Positions 26,503-34,840 of a stretch of DNA of 64,000 nt are shown here, piece after piece; the first letter of the stretch is position 1; every line of letters begins with the position of its first letter. This DNA is from Caldivirga sp. MU80 (GTDB taxonomy: Archaea; Thermoproteota; Thermoprotei; Thermoproteales; Thermocladiaceae). Both the position numbers and the translations under genes were made by a program. Under the pieces are notes generated by a model. It was not told the origin of the DNA and did not search any database. It saw only the letters and a program-made list of their open reading frames with translations. The DNA lies in assembly GCF_001663375.1 (NCBI RefSeq), contig NZ_LCTF01000004.1:1-64000 (forward strand). Reading direction: 5' to 3'.

Positions 26503-27894
26503 GAAATAGCCCATAGACCCCTTAATAACCTCCTCAAATATCCTTAAACCATCATCCAAGTGCCTCCTCGTTAAAACGAGTGGTGCCATAAACCTAAGCA
26601 CATTACCGAAGTGCCCGCACGTATGCATTAATACGCCGTTCTCAAATAGCATCCTCCTAACATAACCAGCAAGCTTTGCACCAGGGTCCTTGGTTGACTT
26701 ATCCCTGACAAGCTCAACACCTATCATGAAGCCTAGGCCCCTGACGTTACCAATCACCGGGTACCTGTCTGCCATGTCCTCGAAGGTCCTCCTCGCGTAT
26801 TCACCCAACTGAAGTGTCCTATCCAGTAGGTTCCTCGACTGTATGTACTCGATGGTTGCTGCTCCAGCGGCGAGAGCAAGTGGATTAGCCCTATAGGTGC
26901 CTAGGTGAAACATCTCCGGCAGTTTCTCGTCGTAGTCAGCCCTATAGGCCACCACTGACATGGGTATTCCGCCACCGATTGCCTTTGACATGCACATGAT
27001 GTCTGGTGTAATCCCAAAGTGCTCCACTGCCCACCACTTACCGGTTCTACCAACGCCGGTCTGAACCTCATCCACAATTAACAGTACGCCATGTCTATCG
27101 GCGATATCCCTAAGGCCCTTGAGGAAGCCCCTTGGTGGAACTATGTAACCACCCTCACCCTGCACAGGCTCAACGATTATAGCACCCACCTGGCCAATGC
27201 CTGAGTATGGGTCACTGAGCAGGTGCTCAATGTAATTAAGGATGGCATTACCACAGTCCTCGGCATCCTTAGCTGGTAATGGACACCTGTACGGGTATGG
27301 GTATGGGACCCTGGCAATATTAACCATAGGCACACCGGCGTAGACCTGCAACTCAGTCTTAGCCGTAGCCGTAACAATACCCTGGTGGATTCCATGATAC
27401 GCCCCCTCAAAGGCCATGATCATCGGCTTTCCACTAACCCACCTGGCTAGGGCCACGGCGGTCTCGCAGGCATCAGCCCCAGTAACCCCAAAGATGACCT
27501 TAGCCCTACCCTTAAGCCCCTCAGGCAGTATTGAGTGGAGGTTCCTTAGGAACCTAACCCTAACCTCACTGGGTACCTCACTCATCCAATGCCAATACCG
27601 GCCCAGCTGCTCCAAGACTGATTGCACCACATACGGGTTATTGTGGCCTACGTTTAAAACCGCTATACCAGCAACCCAATCAATGTAGTAATTACCATCA
27701 ACGTCCCTGATCGTTGCACCACGGGCAGAATCGATTGCGAACCTAAAGGCTTTAGGGTAAACAACGCTACTGGTCTCAAATTCCCCCTGGGCATTTAACA
27801 ATTCCAGGGATTTAGGGCCAGGGGGTTTAACAATGATCCTGGGGGCCTCAGGGAAACTCAAACCCTCAAGCTCTTCCTCAACGCTGATAGCCAT
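26482..27894 (-). CDS. Class III aminotransferase, 4-aminobutyrate type
   Basis: PLP-dependent aminotransferase of 470 residues. FGVTGADACETAVALAR binds the cofactor phosphate, IVDEVQTGVGRTGKWWA holds the Asp that pairs with the pyridine nitrogen, and MCMSKAIGGGIPMSVVAY holds the Schiff-base Lys. Overall it is closest to 4-aminobutyrate or ornithine aminotransferases of archaea. The last residues (about GLLNHL) and the stop are encoded by element copy 3, so a short natural tail has been replaced; the catalytic core is complete. The neighbouring ureohydrolase suggests GABA from guanidinobutyrate. Confidence 0.85.
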   Translation of the reverse strand: MAISVEEELEGLSFPEAPRIIVKPPGPKSLELLNAQGEFETSSVVYPKAFRFAIDSARGATIRDVDGNYYIDWVAGIAVLNVGHNNPYVVQSVLEQLGRYWHWMSEVPSEVRVRFLRNLHSILPEGLKGRAKVIFGVTGADACETAVALARWVSGKPMIMAFEGAYHGIHQGIVTATAKTELQVYAGVPMVNIARVPYPYPYRCPLPAKDAEDCGNAILNYIEHLLSDPYSGIGQVGAIIVEPVQGEGGYIVPPRGFLKGLRDIADRHGVLLIVDEVQTGVGRTGKWWAVEHFGITPDIMCMSKAIGGGIPMSVVAYRADYDEKLPEMFHLGTYRANPLALAAGAATIEYIQSRNLLDRTLQLGEYARRTFEDMADRYPVIGNVRGLGFMIGVELVRDKSTKDPGAKLAGYVRRMLFENGVLMHTCGHFGNVLRFMAPLVLTRRHLDDGLRIFEEVIKGSMGYFGLLNHL

Positions 27895-28038
27895 GCTTAA
27901 CTTAATCTACTTAGTGGTTATTAAACATACCTCTATTTATCTCTACAACAATAGGTGGACGCGTTACGCATCTAGTAATTCAATTACCAGGTATCTAGGG
28001 ATATGTTTAAATTTGCCTTAAGCCTAGCATAGTCGACA

Positions 28039-29046
28039 ATGAGCGTAGCTAACTTGGTCATGTACATAGCCACTGGAGTTGCCTTAACCTTCGCCGGCGG
28101 CTTGTTCTTCACCAATGCACTTGAGTACCTTGGGGGGAGGTTAAGATTAGGCGAGTCCTTCGTGGGTGCCGTGGTGTCACCCATATTCACCTCAATGCCC
28201 GAGTTGATAATATTCATCATAGCCCTCTACCTCTATGGTGGTGAGGCTGGGCAGGACATAGGCATTGGCACTGTTATGGGTGAACCATTCATGATATCGA
28301 CAATAGTGTTTCCGGTGATATTCCTCTTCGCCGTTATAGGCAGGTTAACCGGGGCTAGGGATGACCTTGTGCTTGAGGTTAACAGGGAGTTGATTATACC
28401 GTACCTAATCTTCACGGCGCTATTCCCAACGATACTGCTACCTGCCTTAATAGGTAACGTAATGGTTAGGTGGGTTGTGGCGCTACTCCTCATATTAACC
28501 TACCTAGTCTACGTTAAGTTGATGCACTCTTCACAGGGATTAGTAATTGAAGCCTACGAGGAGCCGTACCTAGGTGTCGCCACTGGTTGGCTTAATAGGG
28601 GTATTGAATTATCAGTGGTTCAACTCATCCTAGGCATAGTAATATTAATCTATGGTTCAAGACTCATGGTTCACGGCATAGGTGAGGCATCAAGGGCGTT
28701 CTCAATTGACGCCATAGTGTTATCAATACTAATCATACCCATTGCCACAGTCCTGCCTGAATCAATAACGGCAATAATATGGGTGCTTAAGAACAGGGAT
28801 ACCATGGCCGTGGCGGCGCTGGTTGGGGAGAAGGTACTGTACTCAACGTTGTACCCAGCCATGGGCCTACTGCTAACCCACTGGAGACTAACCGTAGGCG
28901 CCTTAGCCAGCGTAGCCATTGTTGAGGCTATTTCAGTAATCATAATCTACCACGTAGTCAAGAGGAGACTAACCCCTGATGTAGCTATCCTTGGGTTAGC
29001 TGGCTATTTGGCTTATGTGCTTCTGGTTGTGCTTAGTCATACTTAA
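28039..29046 (+). CDS. Cation/calcium exchanger family protein
   Basis: The 335-residue membrane protein has about ten spans in two homologous halves, as in the CaCA superfamily. The alpha repeats are GESFVGAVVSPIFTSMPELI (half 1) and SILIIPIATVLPESITAIIW (half 2), each with the acidic residue that binds the cation. GGLFFTNALEYLG leads into the first. It would exchange sodium or protons for calcium. The gene overlaps the convergent acylphosphatase by 14 bases. Confidence 0.82.
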   Translation: MSVANLVMYIATGVALTFAGGLFFTNALEYLGGRLRLGESFVGAVVSPIFTSMPELIIFIIALYLYGGEAGQDIGIGTVMGEPFMISTIVFPVIFLFAVIGRLTGARDDLVLEVNRELIIPYLIFTALFPTILLPALIGNVMVRWVVALLLILTYLVYVKLMHSSQGLVIEAYEEPYLGVATGWLNRGIELSVVQLILGIVILIYGSRLMVHGIGEASRAFSIDAIVLSILIIPIATVLPESITAIIWVLKNRDTMAVAALVGEKVLYSTLYPAMGLLLTHWRLTVGALASVAIVEAISVIIIYHVVKRRLTPDVAILGLAGYLAYVLLVVLSHT

Positions 29047-29329
29047 TAGTGAAGCCCACGGTGTCCAATTCACCACTGTACTCGCTCACCTCAACATCCT
29101 CAACAACAGCCGCAGGCGGCCCCCTCCTGGCCAGTTCAATGAGTTCATTAACCCTATCCCTAGGCCCCTCCACTACTATCTCAACGCTCTCACCGTCGGG
29201 TAGATTCCTCACGTAGCCCCTTAGGCCAAGCCTGGAGGCATGCCGCCTAATGAAGAATCTGAACCCAACCCCCTGCACAACACCCCTCACTAGAATCCTC
29301 AGCCTCACTGCGTCGGAGGAGTCGTGCAT
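29033..29329 (-). CDS. acyP: Acylphosphatase
   Basis: Acylphosphatase of 98 residues, which hydrolyses acyl phosphates such as carbamoyl or aspartyl phosphate. The phosphate-binding loop VVQGVGFRFFIRRHA carries the catalytic Arg, and GLRGYVRNLPDGESVEIVVE carries the catalytic Asn. The length is usual. It is convergent with and overlaps the exchanger gene. Confidence 0.95.
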   Translation of the reverse strand: MHDSSDAVRLRILVRGVVQGVGFRFFIRRHASRLGLRGYVRNLPDGESVEIVVEGPRDRVNELIELARRGPPAAVVEDVEVSEYSGELDTVGFTIKYD

Positions 29330-29404
29330 TAATTAACCAAGCCGCACATACCCCTTTTAAGCAGTGCGCGAAGGTGTTAAAAGGCTGCCGACGATCTATA
29401 ACCT

Positions 29405-29701
29405 GTGATGGTTGAGGTTGTTAATGAGGTTAATGGGAGGAGGGTTAGGGTTAACGCTGTGGTTAATGGTTCAATGCACACGGTCCTACCCAGGGGTATC
29501 GCTGTTGAGCTTGGGTTAGGCACCGTCGGCGTTGCCGATGTGGGTACCTGCTGCTCCATTGCTAAGGTAAATTACGGTTACGCATCCCTAGCCGTTAACG
29601 GTATGTTAATACACACCAGGGTCCTAATAACCGACGACGTGGATAAAGTGGTTATTGGGATTATTGACCTTGAGAAGCTTTTAAGTGATGTAGGTAATTG
29701 A
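29405..29701 (+). CDS. Retropepsin-like protein with altered catalytic loop
   Basis: This is the best preserved member of the group in the window, at 98 residues. After a short strand (RRVRVNAVVNGSMHTVLPRG) come IAVELGLGTVG and a C-terminal strand (IHTRVLITDDVDKVVIGI), as in small retropepsin folds. The DTG of aspartic proteases reads NGS, so I doubt that it cuts peptides. A binding or regulatory role is possible. It is convergent with the membrane protein at 29,710. The fold call is by eye. Confidence 0.5.
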   Translation: MMVEVVNEVNGRRVRVNAVVNGSMHTVLPRGIAVELGLGTVGVADVGTCCSIAKVNYGYASLAVNGMLIHTRVLITDDVDKVVIGIIDLEKLLSDVGN

Positions 29702-29709
29702 ATGAGCCA

Positions 29710-30000
29710 CTACTGCTGCCCCTCCTTACCGCTCCCCTGACTCTTGGACTCCTCCTCAAGCTTCTGCAACTCCTGCTGTATCTCCTTCTCAATCTCCTCA
29801 ATGGGCTTCGGTGGTGGTGTGGTTGCCAGTGCATACCCAACCCAGGCCAGTATGCCGAACACCGCGGCCACGGCAACAAAGCCGGTTAACTGGAGGACTA
29901 TGCGCCACCATGGGGTTGCGAAGACCAGCCAACCGTACACCACTATAACCACCACTCCAACCACCATTAGAGCAACGCCCACTGCAGTATCCCTACGCAT
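29710..30000 (-). CDS. Small membrane protein with charged C-terminal tail
   Basis: The 96-residue protein has two membrane helices (about residues 8-27 and 33-59) followed by a Pro-rich turn (TTPPPKPIEE) and a charged helix (IEKEIQQELQKLEEESK) that may form a coiled coil. The topology suggests a cytoplasmic tail. I do not recognise a named family. Confidence 0.65.
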   Translation of the reverse strand: MRRDTAVGVALMVVGVVVIVVYGWLVFATPWWRIVLQLTGFVAVAAVFGILAWVGYALATTPPPKPIEEIEKEIQQELQKLEEESKSQGSGKEGQQ

Positions 30001-30085
30001 TAGCCAACTATGCGGCAGTGCTTATTAAGTATTACTGTACCCTTAACGTTAATTAAACCATACCGCCCAGCCACTGCTGATAGGC

Positions 30086-30655
30086 ATGGTCATGTTGAGG
30101 TTCATGACCGGGAATAGGAATAAGGTTAGGGAGGCTGAACTAGCCCTATCCCAATACGGCATAGGCATTGTGATGGAGACTGGCCTAAGGAAGGTTGAGA
30201 TTCAGAGTGATAGCCTTGAGGAGATAGTCACCTACGCCCTTAGGTTAAACTGTGTGGACTGGCTTGTGGTGGAGGATGATGGCTTGTTCATAGATTCCCT
30301 AAACGGCTTCCCAGGCCCATACTCCGAGTACGTCTACAGGACAATTGGGTTGAGGGGTGTGCTTAAGCTGATGCAGGGTGTGGTTAACAGGGGGGCTTAC
30401 TTCAAGTCTGTGGTGGGACTGTGCCTAGGGGGTGGGGTTAAGTTATTTACAGGTGTTGTTAGGGGTGTGTTGAGTGAGGAGCCTAGGGGGAGTGGGGGTT
30501 TCGGCTACGACCCGATATTCATACCCGAGGGTTATGGGGAGACCTTCGCGGAGATGGGTGTTGAACTTAAGGCTAAGCTATCCCACAGGTCCATGGCCTT
30601 TAAAAGGCTTGCATCCTACGTTACCAGTCTCACTGGCCCAGGACAGGGGGCTTAA
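30086..30655 (+). CDS. rdgB: XTP/dITP pyrophosphatase
   Basis: Removes non-canonical purine triphosphates (XTP, dITP, ITP) by releasing pyrophosphate. The N-terminal MTGNRNKVREAELALSQYG, the central VEDDGLFIDSLNGFPGPYSE and the late GFGYDPIFIPEGYG and KAKLSHRSMAFKRL are all signatures of the RdgB/HAM1 family. The length (187-189 residues) is normal; the second Met at 30,092 is also possible. It overlaps the end of tldD by 26 bases in convergent orientation. Confidence 0.93.
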   Translation: MVMLRFMTGNRNKVREAELALSQYGIGIVMETGLRKVEIQSDSLEEIVTYALRLNCVDWLVVEDDGLFIDSLNGFPGPYSEYVYRTIGLRGVLKLMQGVVNRGAYFKSVVGLCLGGGVKLFTGVVRGVLSEEPRGSGGFGYDPIFIPEGYGETFAEMGVELKAKLSHRSMAFKRLASYVTSLTGPGQGA

Positions 30656-32057
30656 CCAGGAGGTTCTTAGCCCTAAAGGTCACTCCACCGAACCAGACGG
30701 GCACACCCTGCATTGGATTACCCTTACCGCAGGTCCCGGCGTTGAAGCTTAGGTCATTTGCAACAGCATCCACGCTGCTCCAAAGGGTCCTTGTGGTTAA
30801 TTCGACGTAGGGCATTAGGACCATTTCACCCAACTCACCGTTAACTATCCTATAGGCCTCCAGGCCACCGTACCTCCCAAACCACCTCCTGTCGTCAATG
30901 TTCCACTCCTGGTATGAGACGAAGTAGAGACCGTTCCTAGTCTCCCTAATCAACTCCTCGGGCTTCCAGTCACCTGGGGCTAGGTACGTGTTAGCCATCC
31001 TCGGTATGGGTTCCCTATTGAATTCACTCGCCCTGGCAGCCGCATTACTGCTCCTACCAATGTAGGAAGCGTACTCCCTATTCATTAGAAACTCGTTAAC
31101 CACACCCTTGTTCACAAGCACCCTCGGCCTAGCCCTAACCCCCTCCTCATCAACCAGGTAGTAGCCGTAGCTGTGCGGTATCGTTGGGTCGTCTATTATC
31201 GTTACGTGTTCGCTTCCAATCCTCAGGTTACCCAGGTCATTAACCTTCATGTAGGATTCCCCAGCCTCAGCCCCCTCCCTACCCATTATCCTATCCAACT
31301 CGCTTGGGTGTCCAACGGACTCGTGGACGAATATGCCTGCCAACTCCGGTGAGAACACTACGTCAAGCCTCTCCTCACTCTTAATGGGCCTGGCTGTGTC
31401 AAGTATCTTAACCAGGGTTTCGGCATTCCTCTTCAAGTCTTCATCAATACGCAGGTTCTTAGTTAACTCCCACCCACCACTGCCGCCGTATTGTTCACTC
31501 CTCTGTTGACTGAGGCCCCTACTTGGGTCGTGGGCCATCATTACTGAGAATAGTTCAAGCCTAGGCACCCTGCTCTCCACCAGCGCACCCTCACTGTTCA
31601 CAATGGTCTTCCTAGTCTCCATCATGTCCATGCTTAGCATTCTAACGCCTATCCTCTTATCAATGTTAATGTCCTTGTCAAGGTCCATTAGGTACTTAAC
31701 AGCCTCCTCAGCCTGTACATCACTGAGCCTAACCCCCTCAACAACCTCATACCTAAGTGAGGTTAATTCACTGGGTGCTAGTGAAACTCTCCTCCCAACC
31801 AACGCCGAAGCCGCCCTGGCAGCCTTAAACGCTGTTTCAGCTAACTCCACGCTTGGCGTAGGCCCTGAGGCGAAGCCCCATGCACCATTGTAAAGGACCC
31901 TTACGGAGAACCCCTCCGTGGAGTCTGTTGAAACCCTCTCCAGTGAACCATTCCTAACCCTGATAACCCTCTCGGAATCAACCTGATACCTAGCCTCTGC
32001 ATATGAGGCGCCTAGGCTTAGGGCCCTGTCAACGAGCCTCCTCAACTCATCCTCCAT
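30630..32057 (-). CDS. tldD: TldD-type metalloprotease
   Basis: The 475-residue protein carries the TldD zinc motif in IFVHESVGHPSELDRIMGRE (HExxxH). Other family marks are the N-terminal AEARYQVDSERVIRVRNGSL and the C-terminal NAGTCGKGNPMQGVPVWF. TldD normally pairs with TldE and cleaves small modified peptides. No TldE (PmbA-like) gene is in the window, although the two are often adjacent. Confidence 0.92.
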   Translation of the reverse strand: MEDELRRLVDRALSLGASYAEARYQVDSERVIRVRNGSLERVSTDSTEGFSVRVLYNGAWGFASGPTPSVELAETAFKAARAASALVGRRVSLAPSELTSLRYEVVEGVRLSDVQAEEAVKYLMDLDKDINIDKRIGVRMLSMDMMETRKTIVNSEGALVESRVPRLELFSVMMAHDPSRGLSQQRSEQYGGSGGWELTKNLRIDEDLKRNAETLVKILDTARPIKSEERLDVVFSPELAGIFVHESVGHPSELDRIMGREGAEAGESYMKVNDLGNLRIGSEHVTIIDDPTIPHSYGYYLVDEEGVRARPRVLVNKGVVNEFLMNREYASYIGRSSNAAARASEFNREPIPRMANTYLAPGDWKPEELIRETRNGLYFVSYQEWNIDDRRWFGRYGGLEAYRIVNGELGEMVLMPYVELTTRTLWSSVDAVANDLSFNAGTCGKGNPMQGVPVWFGGVTFRAKNLLVKPPVLGQ

Positions 32058-32183
32058 AACACTAAACCAGCCACACCCTTTATAAGTATCCCATTCTCGG
32101 CATTTTTGTCAAGGGGTCATACCACTAGGCCTTGTTTACAAATCCCTTACAAAAGCAAGGAGAACATTAACATCAGTGTACCA

Positions 32184-32228
32184 ACCCTACATAGTGGGGT
32201 AACCTGCCCTAAAAGGGTGAGCCCCTTT
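32184..32228 (-). repeat. Left-end remnant of the TnpB element
   Basis: CCCTACATAGTGGGGTAACC followed by TGCCCTAAAAGGGTGAGCCC matches the inverted left end at about 41,243-41,288 (CCCCACATAGTGAGGTGACC and so on), and the reverse of 16,936-16,985. No transposase or right end in matching orientation is adjacent, although AAGGGGTCAT occurs at about 32,111. It lies in the gap between tldD and egsA. Confidence 0.5.
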
Positions 32229-32240
32229 CATTAAGCTGGG

Positions 32241-33356
32241 TTACGCTATGACGCCAGTTTGCTCCAAAGCCGTTTCAGCGGCCTCCCTTGTTAACCCATC
32301 TGAGCCCAGTATCGTGTACCTGTCAGGCCTAATCTTATGCGCATTCATCAGGGCCTCGATTACCAACTCCCTGTCGTAACCAAGTTCCCTGAAGCTTGTG
32401 GGGAGGCCCAGCTTCCTCATTATCTTAATAACCCTCCTCCAATTAGCCCCATACAGGTAGAGCATGACCACTGAGCTTAAGGCAACTTGCATGCCGTGCA
32501 TAGCCTGCTTAATGCCATGCCTCCTGGCTATTAGGTCGAGGGAGTGGCTGAAGAGGTGCTCCGACCCACTGCATGGCCTGGTGCTCCCGGCTATGGCCAT
32601 GGCCACACCGCAGCCTAGCAGGGCCTTAACCACTACCCTAGCCCCCTCCTCACCGTGCCTATTGAGCTTATTAATATTGTTCATTATTATCATGTGGCTT
32701 GAGAGCGCCAGCATGGCAGCTGACTCGCTGTAATCCTCCCCCCTAATCCTATGGGCAAGCTTCCAATCCATGAGAGCAACCCTCTTACCCAGCAGCTCAC
32801 CAATACCCGACATCAGGAAGACCCTAGGCGCCTCGGCCACTATACTGGTGTCCACTATTATGGCTAGGGGGGTTTTCTTAACCTTCCCGAGGCCCATCTT
32901 ATTCAAGTCATCCTGCATGAGGAATGATACGTAGGGTGACGCTATACCATCATGGCTGGCCACGGTGGGTATTGATATTAAGTGCTTGTTAAGCCTATGG
33001 GCAATCACCTTACTCAGGTCAATAACCCTACCACCTCCGACACCTGCTATGAAGTCCACGTCCGTGAAGGCCGCCATACCATTAACTATATCCACCAGGT
33101 CAAGCTCATCATCGCTCATTATCTGGCAGTCTATGCACTGCTCACTTACCTTAGTGGCAATGTGCCTACTGTGGATGTGCCCGGTTATGATGAGCCCCCT
33201 CCTTAACCCAAGCGCGGTTAGCACATCACCAACTCTACCGATGGCCCCCGGTCCAAACACGACCTGCCTAGGCACCTCAAAAAGCTCAAGACCCTTAACC
33301 ACGGTTAAGCACCCAGCGCACCCCTCTATATTATTTTGTTGTCTCGTTTCCTGCAT
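32241..33356 (-). CDS. egsA: Glycerol-1-phosphate dehydrogenase
   Basis: Reduces dihydroxyacetone phosphate to sn-glycerol-1-phosphate, which sets the archaeal stereochemistry of the lipid backbone. VFGPGAIGRVGDVLTALGL is the N-terminal block, FIAGVGGGRVIDLSKVIAHR binds the dinucleotide, and SIPTVASHDGIASPYVSF the substrate. Zinc ligands are His in GSEHLFSHSLD and in QAMHGMQV, with Asp in RGEDYSESAA. It has 371 residues and is full length. Confidence 0.94.
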   Translation of the reverse strand: MQETRQQNNIEGCAGCLTVVKGLELFEVPRQVVFGPGAIGRVGDVLTALGLRRGLIITGHIHSRHIATKVSEQCIDCQIMSDDELDLVDIVNGMAAFTDVDFIAGVGGGRVIDLSKVIAHRLNKHLISIPTVASHDGIASPYVSFLMQDDLNKMGLGKVKKTPLAIIVDTSIVAEAPRVFLMSGIGELLGKRVALMDWKLAHRIRGEDYSESAAMLALSSHMIIMNNINKLNRHGEEGARVVVKALLGCGVAMAIAGSTRPCSGSEHLFSHSLDLIARRHGIKQAMHGMQVALSSVVMLYLYGANWRRVIKIMRKLGLPTSFRELGYDRELVIEALMNAHKIRPDRYTILGSDGLTREAAETALEQTGVIA

Positions 33357-33404
33357 TTGAGTTAAGCTTTAAGATTTACCGCAATTCTTGGTACACAGGT
33401 AACC

Positions 33405-34343
33405 GTGGTTGTGCTGTCCATTATAACCAGGAACGGTGCCCGTAAGGGGCTGGTGTTTAGGAGGATGCTTGAGGCAACACTTCAAGTGCCGTACAGCTCC
33501 ATGGTACTGGTTGATGACAGTGATGACGATTCAACAAGTAGAGTTGTTAAGGAGTTCGCCGATGCGCATGGTAAGGAGCTACTGGCCACTAGGTCTAGGC
33601 TCTACGGTTACGTTAAGGCAACTAGGGCCACGGGTAGGCAAACGGCGATTGACATCTTCCTGGAGAACTTCAGTGACAACGTCCTTATTCAACTGGACGA
33701 CGATGTTATACTTAGGGATGGGTGGTGGAACGAAGCCAACGGCGCCCTCAATGACCCTTCGATTGGTATGTTCTACGGCGCAACATACGACGTTAACGAC
33801 CTGAATGAAGCAGGTAACGTGCAGATGGATGGGGCTAGGCTTAAGGCCCTTTTAATGTCATTCCTGGAGAGGGGTAGGACTAATGACATAGCCCTCAGGA
33901 GGAGCGCCCTAGCTGGCATTAGGGGTAGTTTCGGTATAATACCACCTGAGCTGCACCTATACGAGGACGCATGGCTAATGAGGGCCATGATGTGCCTAGG
34001 TTGGGGGATAATCATAGGCTTTACGGGGGCCATACAGCACGACCCAGTTAAGCTAAGCCAAGCTGAAGCCGGTGTAGTTAACGCGGATGTTGACCTACAC
34101 TACACCAGGGTGGCGTCAAAATACGGTATAATAAGGTCGGTGGATTTGCTCGATGACATTCTTAAGTTACCCGCAACCCTAGCCGCACTACCAATCCTAA
34201 CCTACAGGAGGACTAGGAAACTAGGCCCAGTGAAGGGGTTAAAGGTAGCGCTAGCTGAAACCCATGTTAAACTACTCTACAGGTACGTTAAGGTGAAGGG
34301 AGCCTTAACAGGGTCATGCAACAAACTAAAGTACAAACACTAA
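33405..34343 (+). CDS. GT2-family glycosyltransferase
   Basis: The 312-residue protein has a GT-A fold without membrane spans. It has SSMVLVDDSDDDSTSRVVKE (nucleotide binding) and DNVLIQLDDDVILRDGWW (metal DxD). HLYEDAWLMRAMMCLG lies near the expected catalytic position. It starts with GTG at 33,405. Acceptor and sugar cannot be told from the sequence. It is divergent from egsA with a 48-base gap. Confidence 0.8.
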   Translation: MVVLSIITRNGARKGLVFRRMLEATLQVPYSSMVLVDDSDDDSTSRVVKEFADAHGKELLATRSRLYGYVKATRATGRQTAIDIFLENFSDNVLIQLDDDVILRDGWWNEANGALNDPSIGMFYGATYDVNDLNEAGNVQMDGARLKALLMSFLERGRTNDIALRRSALAGIRGSFGIIPPELHLYEDAWLMRAMMCLGWGIIIGFTGAIQHDPVKLSQAEAGVVNADVDLHYTRVASKYGIIRSVDLLDDILKLPATLAALPILTYRRTRKLGPVKGLKVALAETHVKLLYRYVKVKGALTGSCNKLKYKH

Positions 34344-34550
34344 CCCACTAAGCAACAACAATAATTAACAGTTACACGCCTTAATAACTACCAATGCATC
34401 ATTGATAGCACCCACGGCACCAGATAACTGCGCCCATTGAATTCCGGAGCAATGGAGTAGTAATAATCTTTTTTAAGGTTAACACTATTGAAACCGATAT
34501 TAATGGCATCTCCTTTTATTGGCGGCTTAGAGTACGTGTCCATTAAAAAT

Positions 34551-34716
34551 TGGGTTGGTAGAGTCGTGGTAATATTAATACTGGTAGTACATGTGCTGCA
34601 TGTGGCATGTAATTAACCGGCTTTGTGGTTTGTGGGACTGGGTGTTGAGTTAGATTTTTGGACTGACAGAGTCACGATAATATTAATATTATCACCACTC
34701 TACCACTCCAAAACCC
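34551..34716. repeat. Inverted repeat with a perfect AT palindrome
   Basis: The left arm TGGTAGAGTCGTGGTAATAT (from about 34,556) is nearly the reverse complement of the right arm ending TCACCACTCTACCA (to about 34,705). Within the right arm GATAATATTAATATTATC (34,676-34,693) is a perfect palindrome. Such symmetry fits a regulator binding site or a cruciform. It lies 125-290 bases before the radical SAM gene. Confidence 0.65.
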
Positions 34717-34801
34717 AATGATCCCCTAAGGATAGACACCATTATTCACCTACATCTTTAATTATAACCCTCATGGCTGGGTAATATGGGTGTTGAGTTA
34801 G
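34640..34801 (+). repeat. Direct repeat GGGTGTTGAGTTAG
   Basis: The 14-base sequence GGGTGTTGAGTTAG occurs identically at 34,640-34,653 and 34,788-34,801. The second copy adjoins the presumed TATA box of the next gene. With the inverted repeat between them, the arrangement could be an operator pair or the trace of a small element. Confidence 0.6.
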
Positions 34802-34840
34802 TTTTAAATACTTAAGGCGTCTGAGTTACGGCGGCCATGC

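Larger units (their letters stand above)
34344..34840. other. 497-base non-coding stretch with repeats upstream of the radical SAM gene
   Basis: No coding potential was seen. The stretch contains an inverted repeat, a perfect 18-base palindrome and a direct repeat, listed separately. GTTTTAAATACTTA at 34,801-34,814 is a likely TATA box for the radical SAM gene at 34,841. Confidence 0.6.

Noticed and set aside
26244-26537. Open frames on both strands between the ureohydrolase and the aminotransferase
   Set aside because: They cover element copy 3 and have no protein-like composition.
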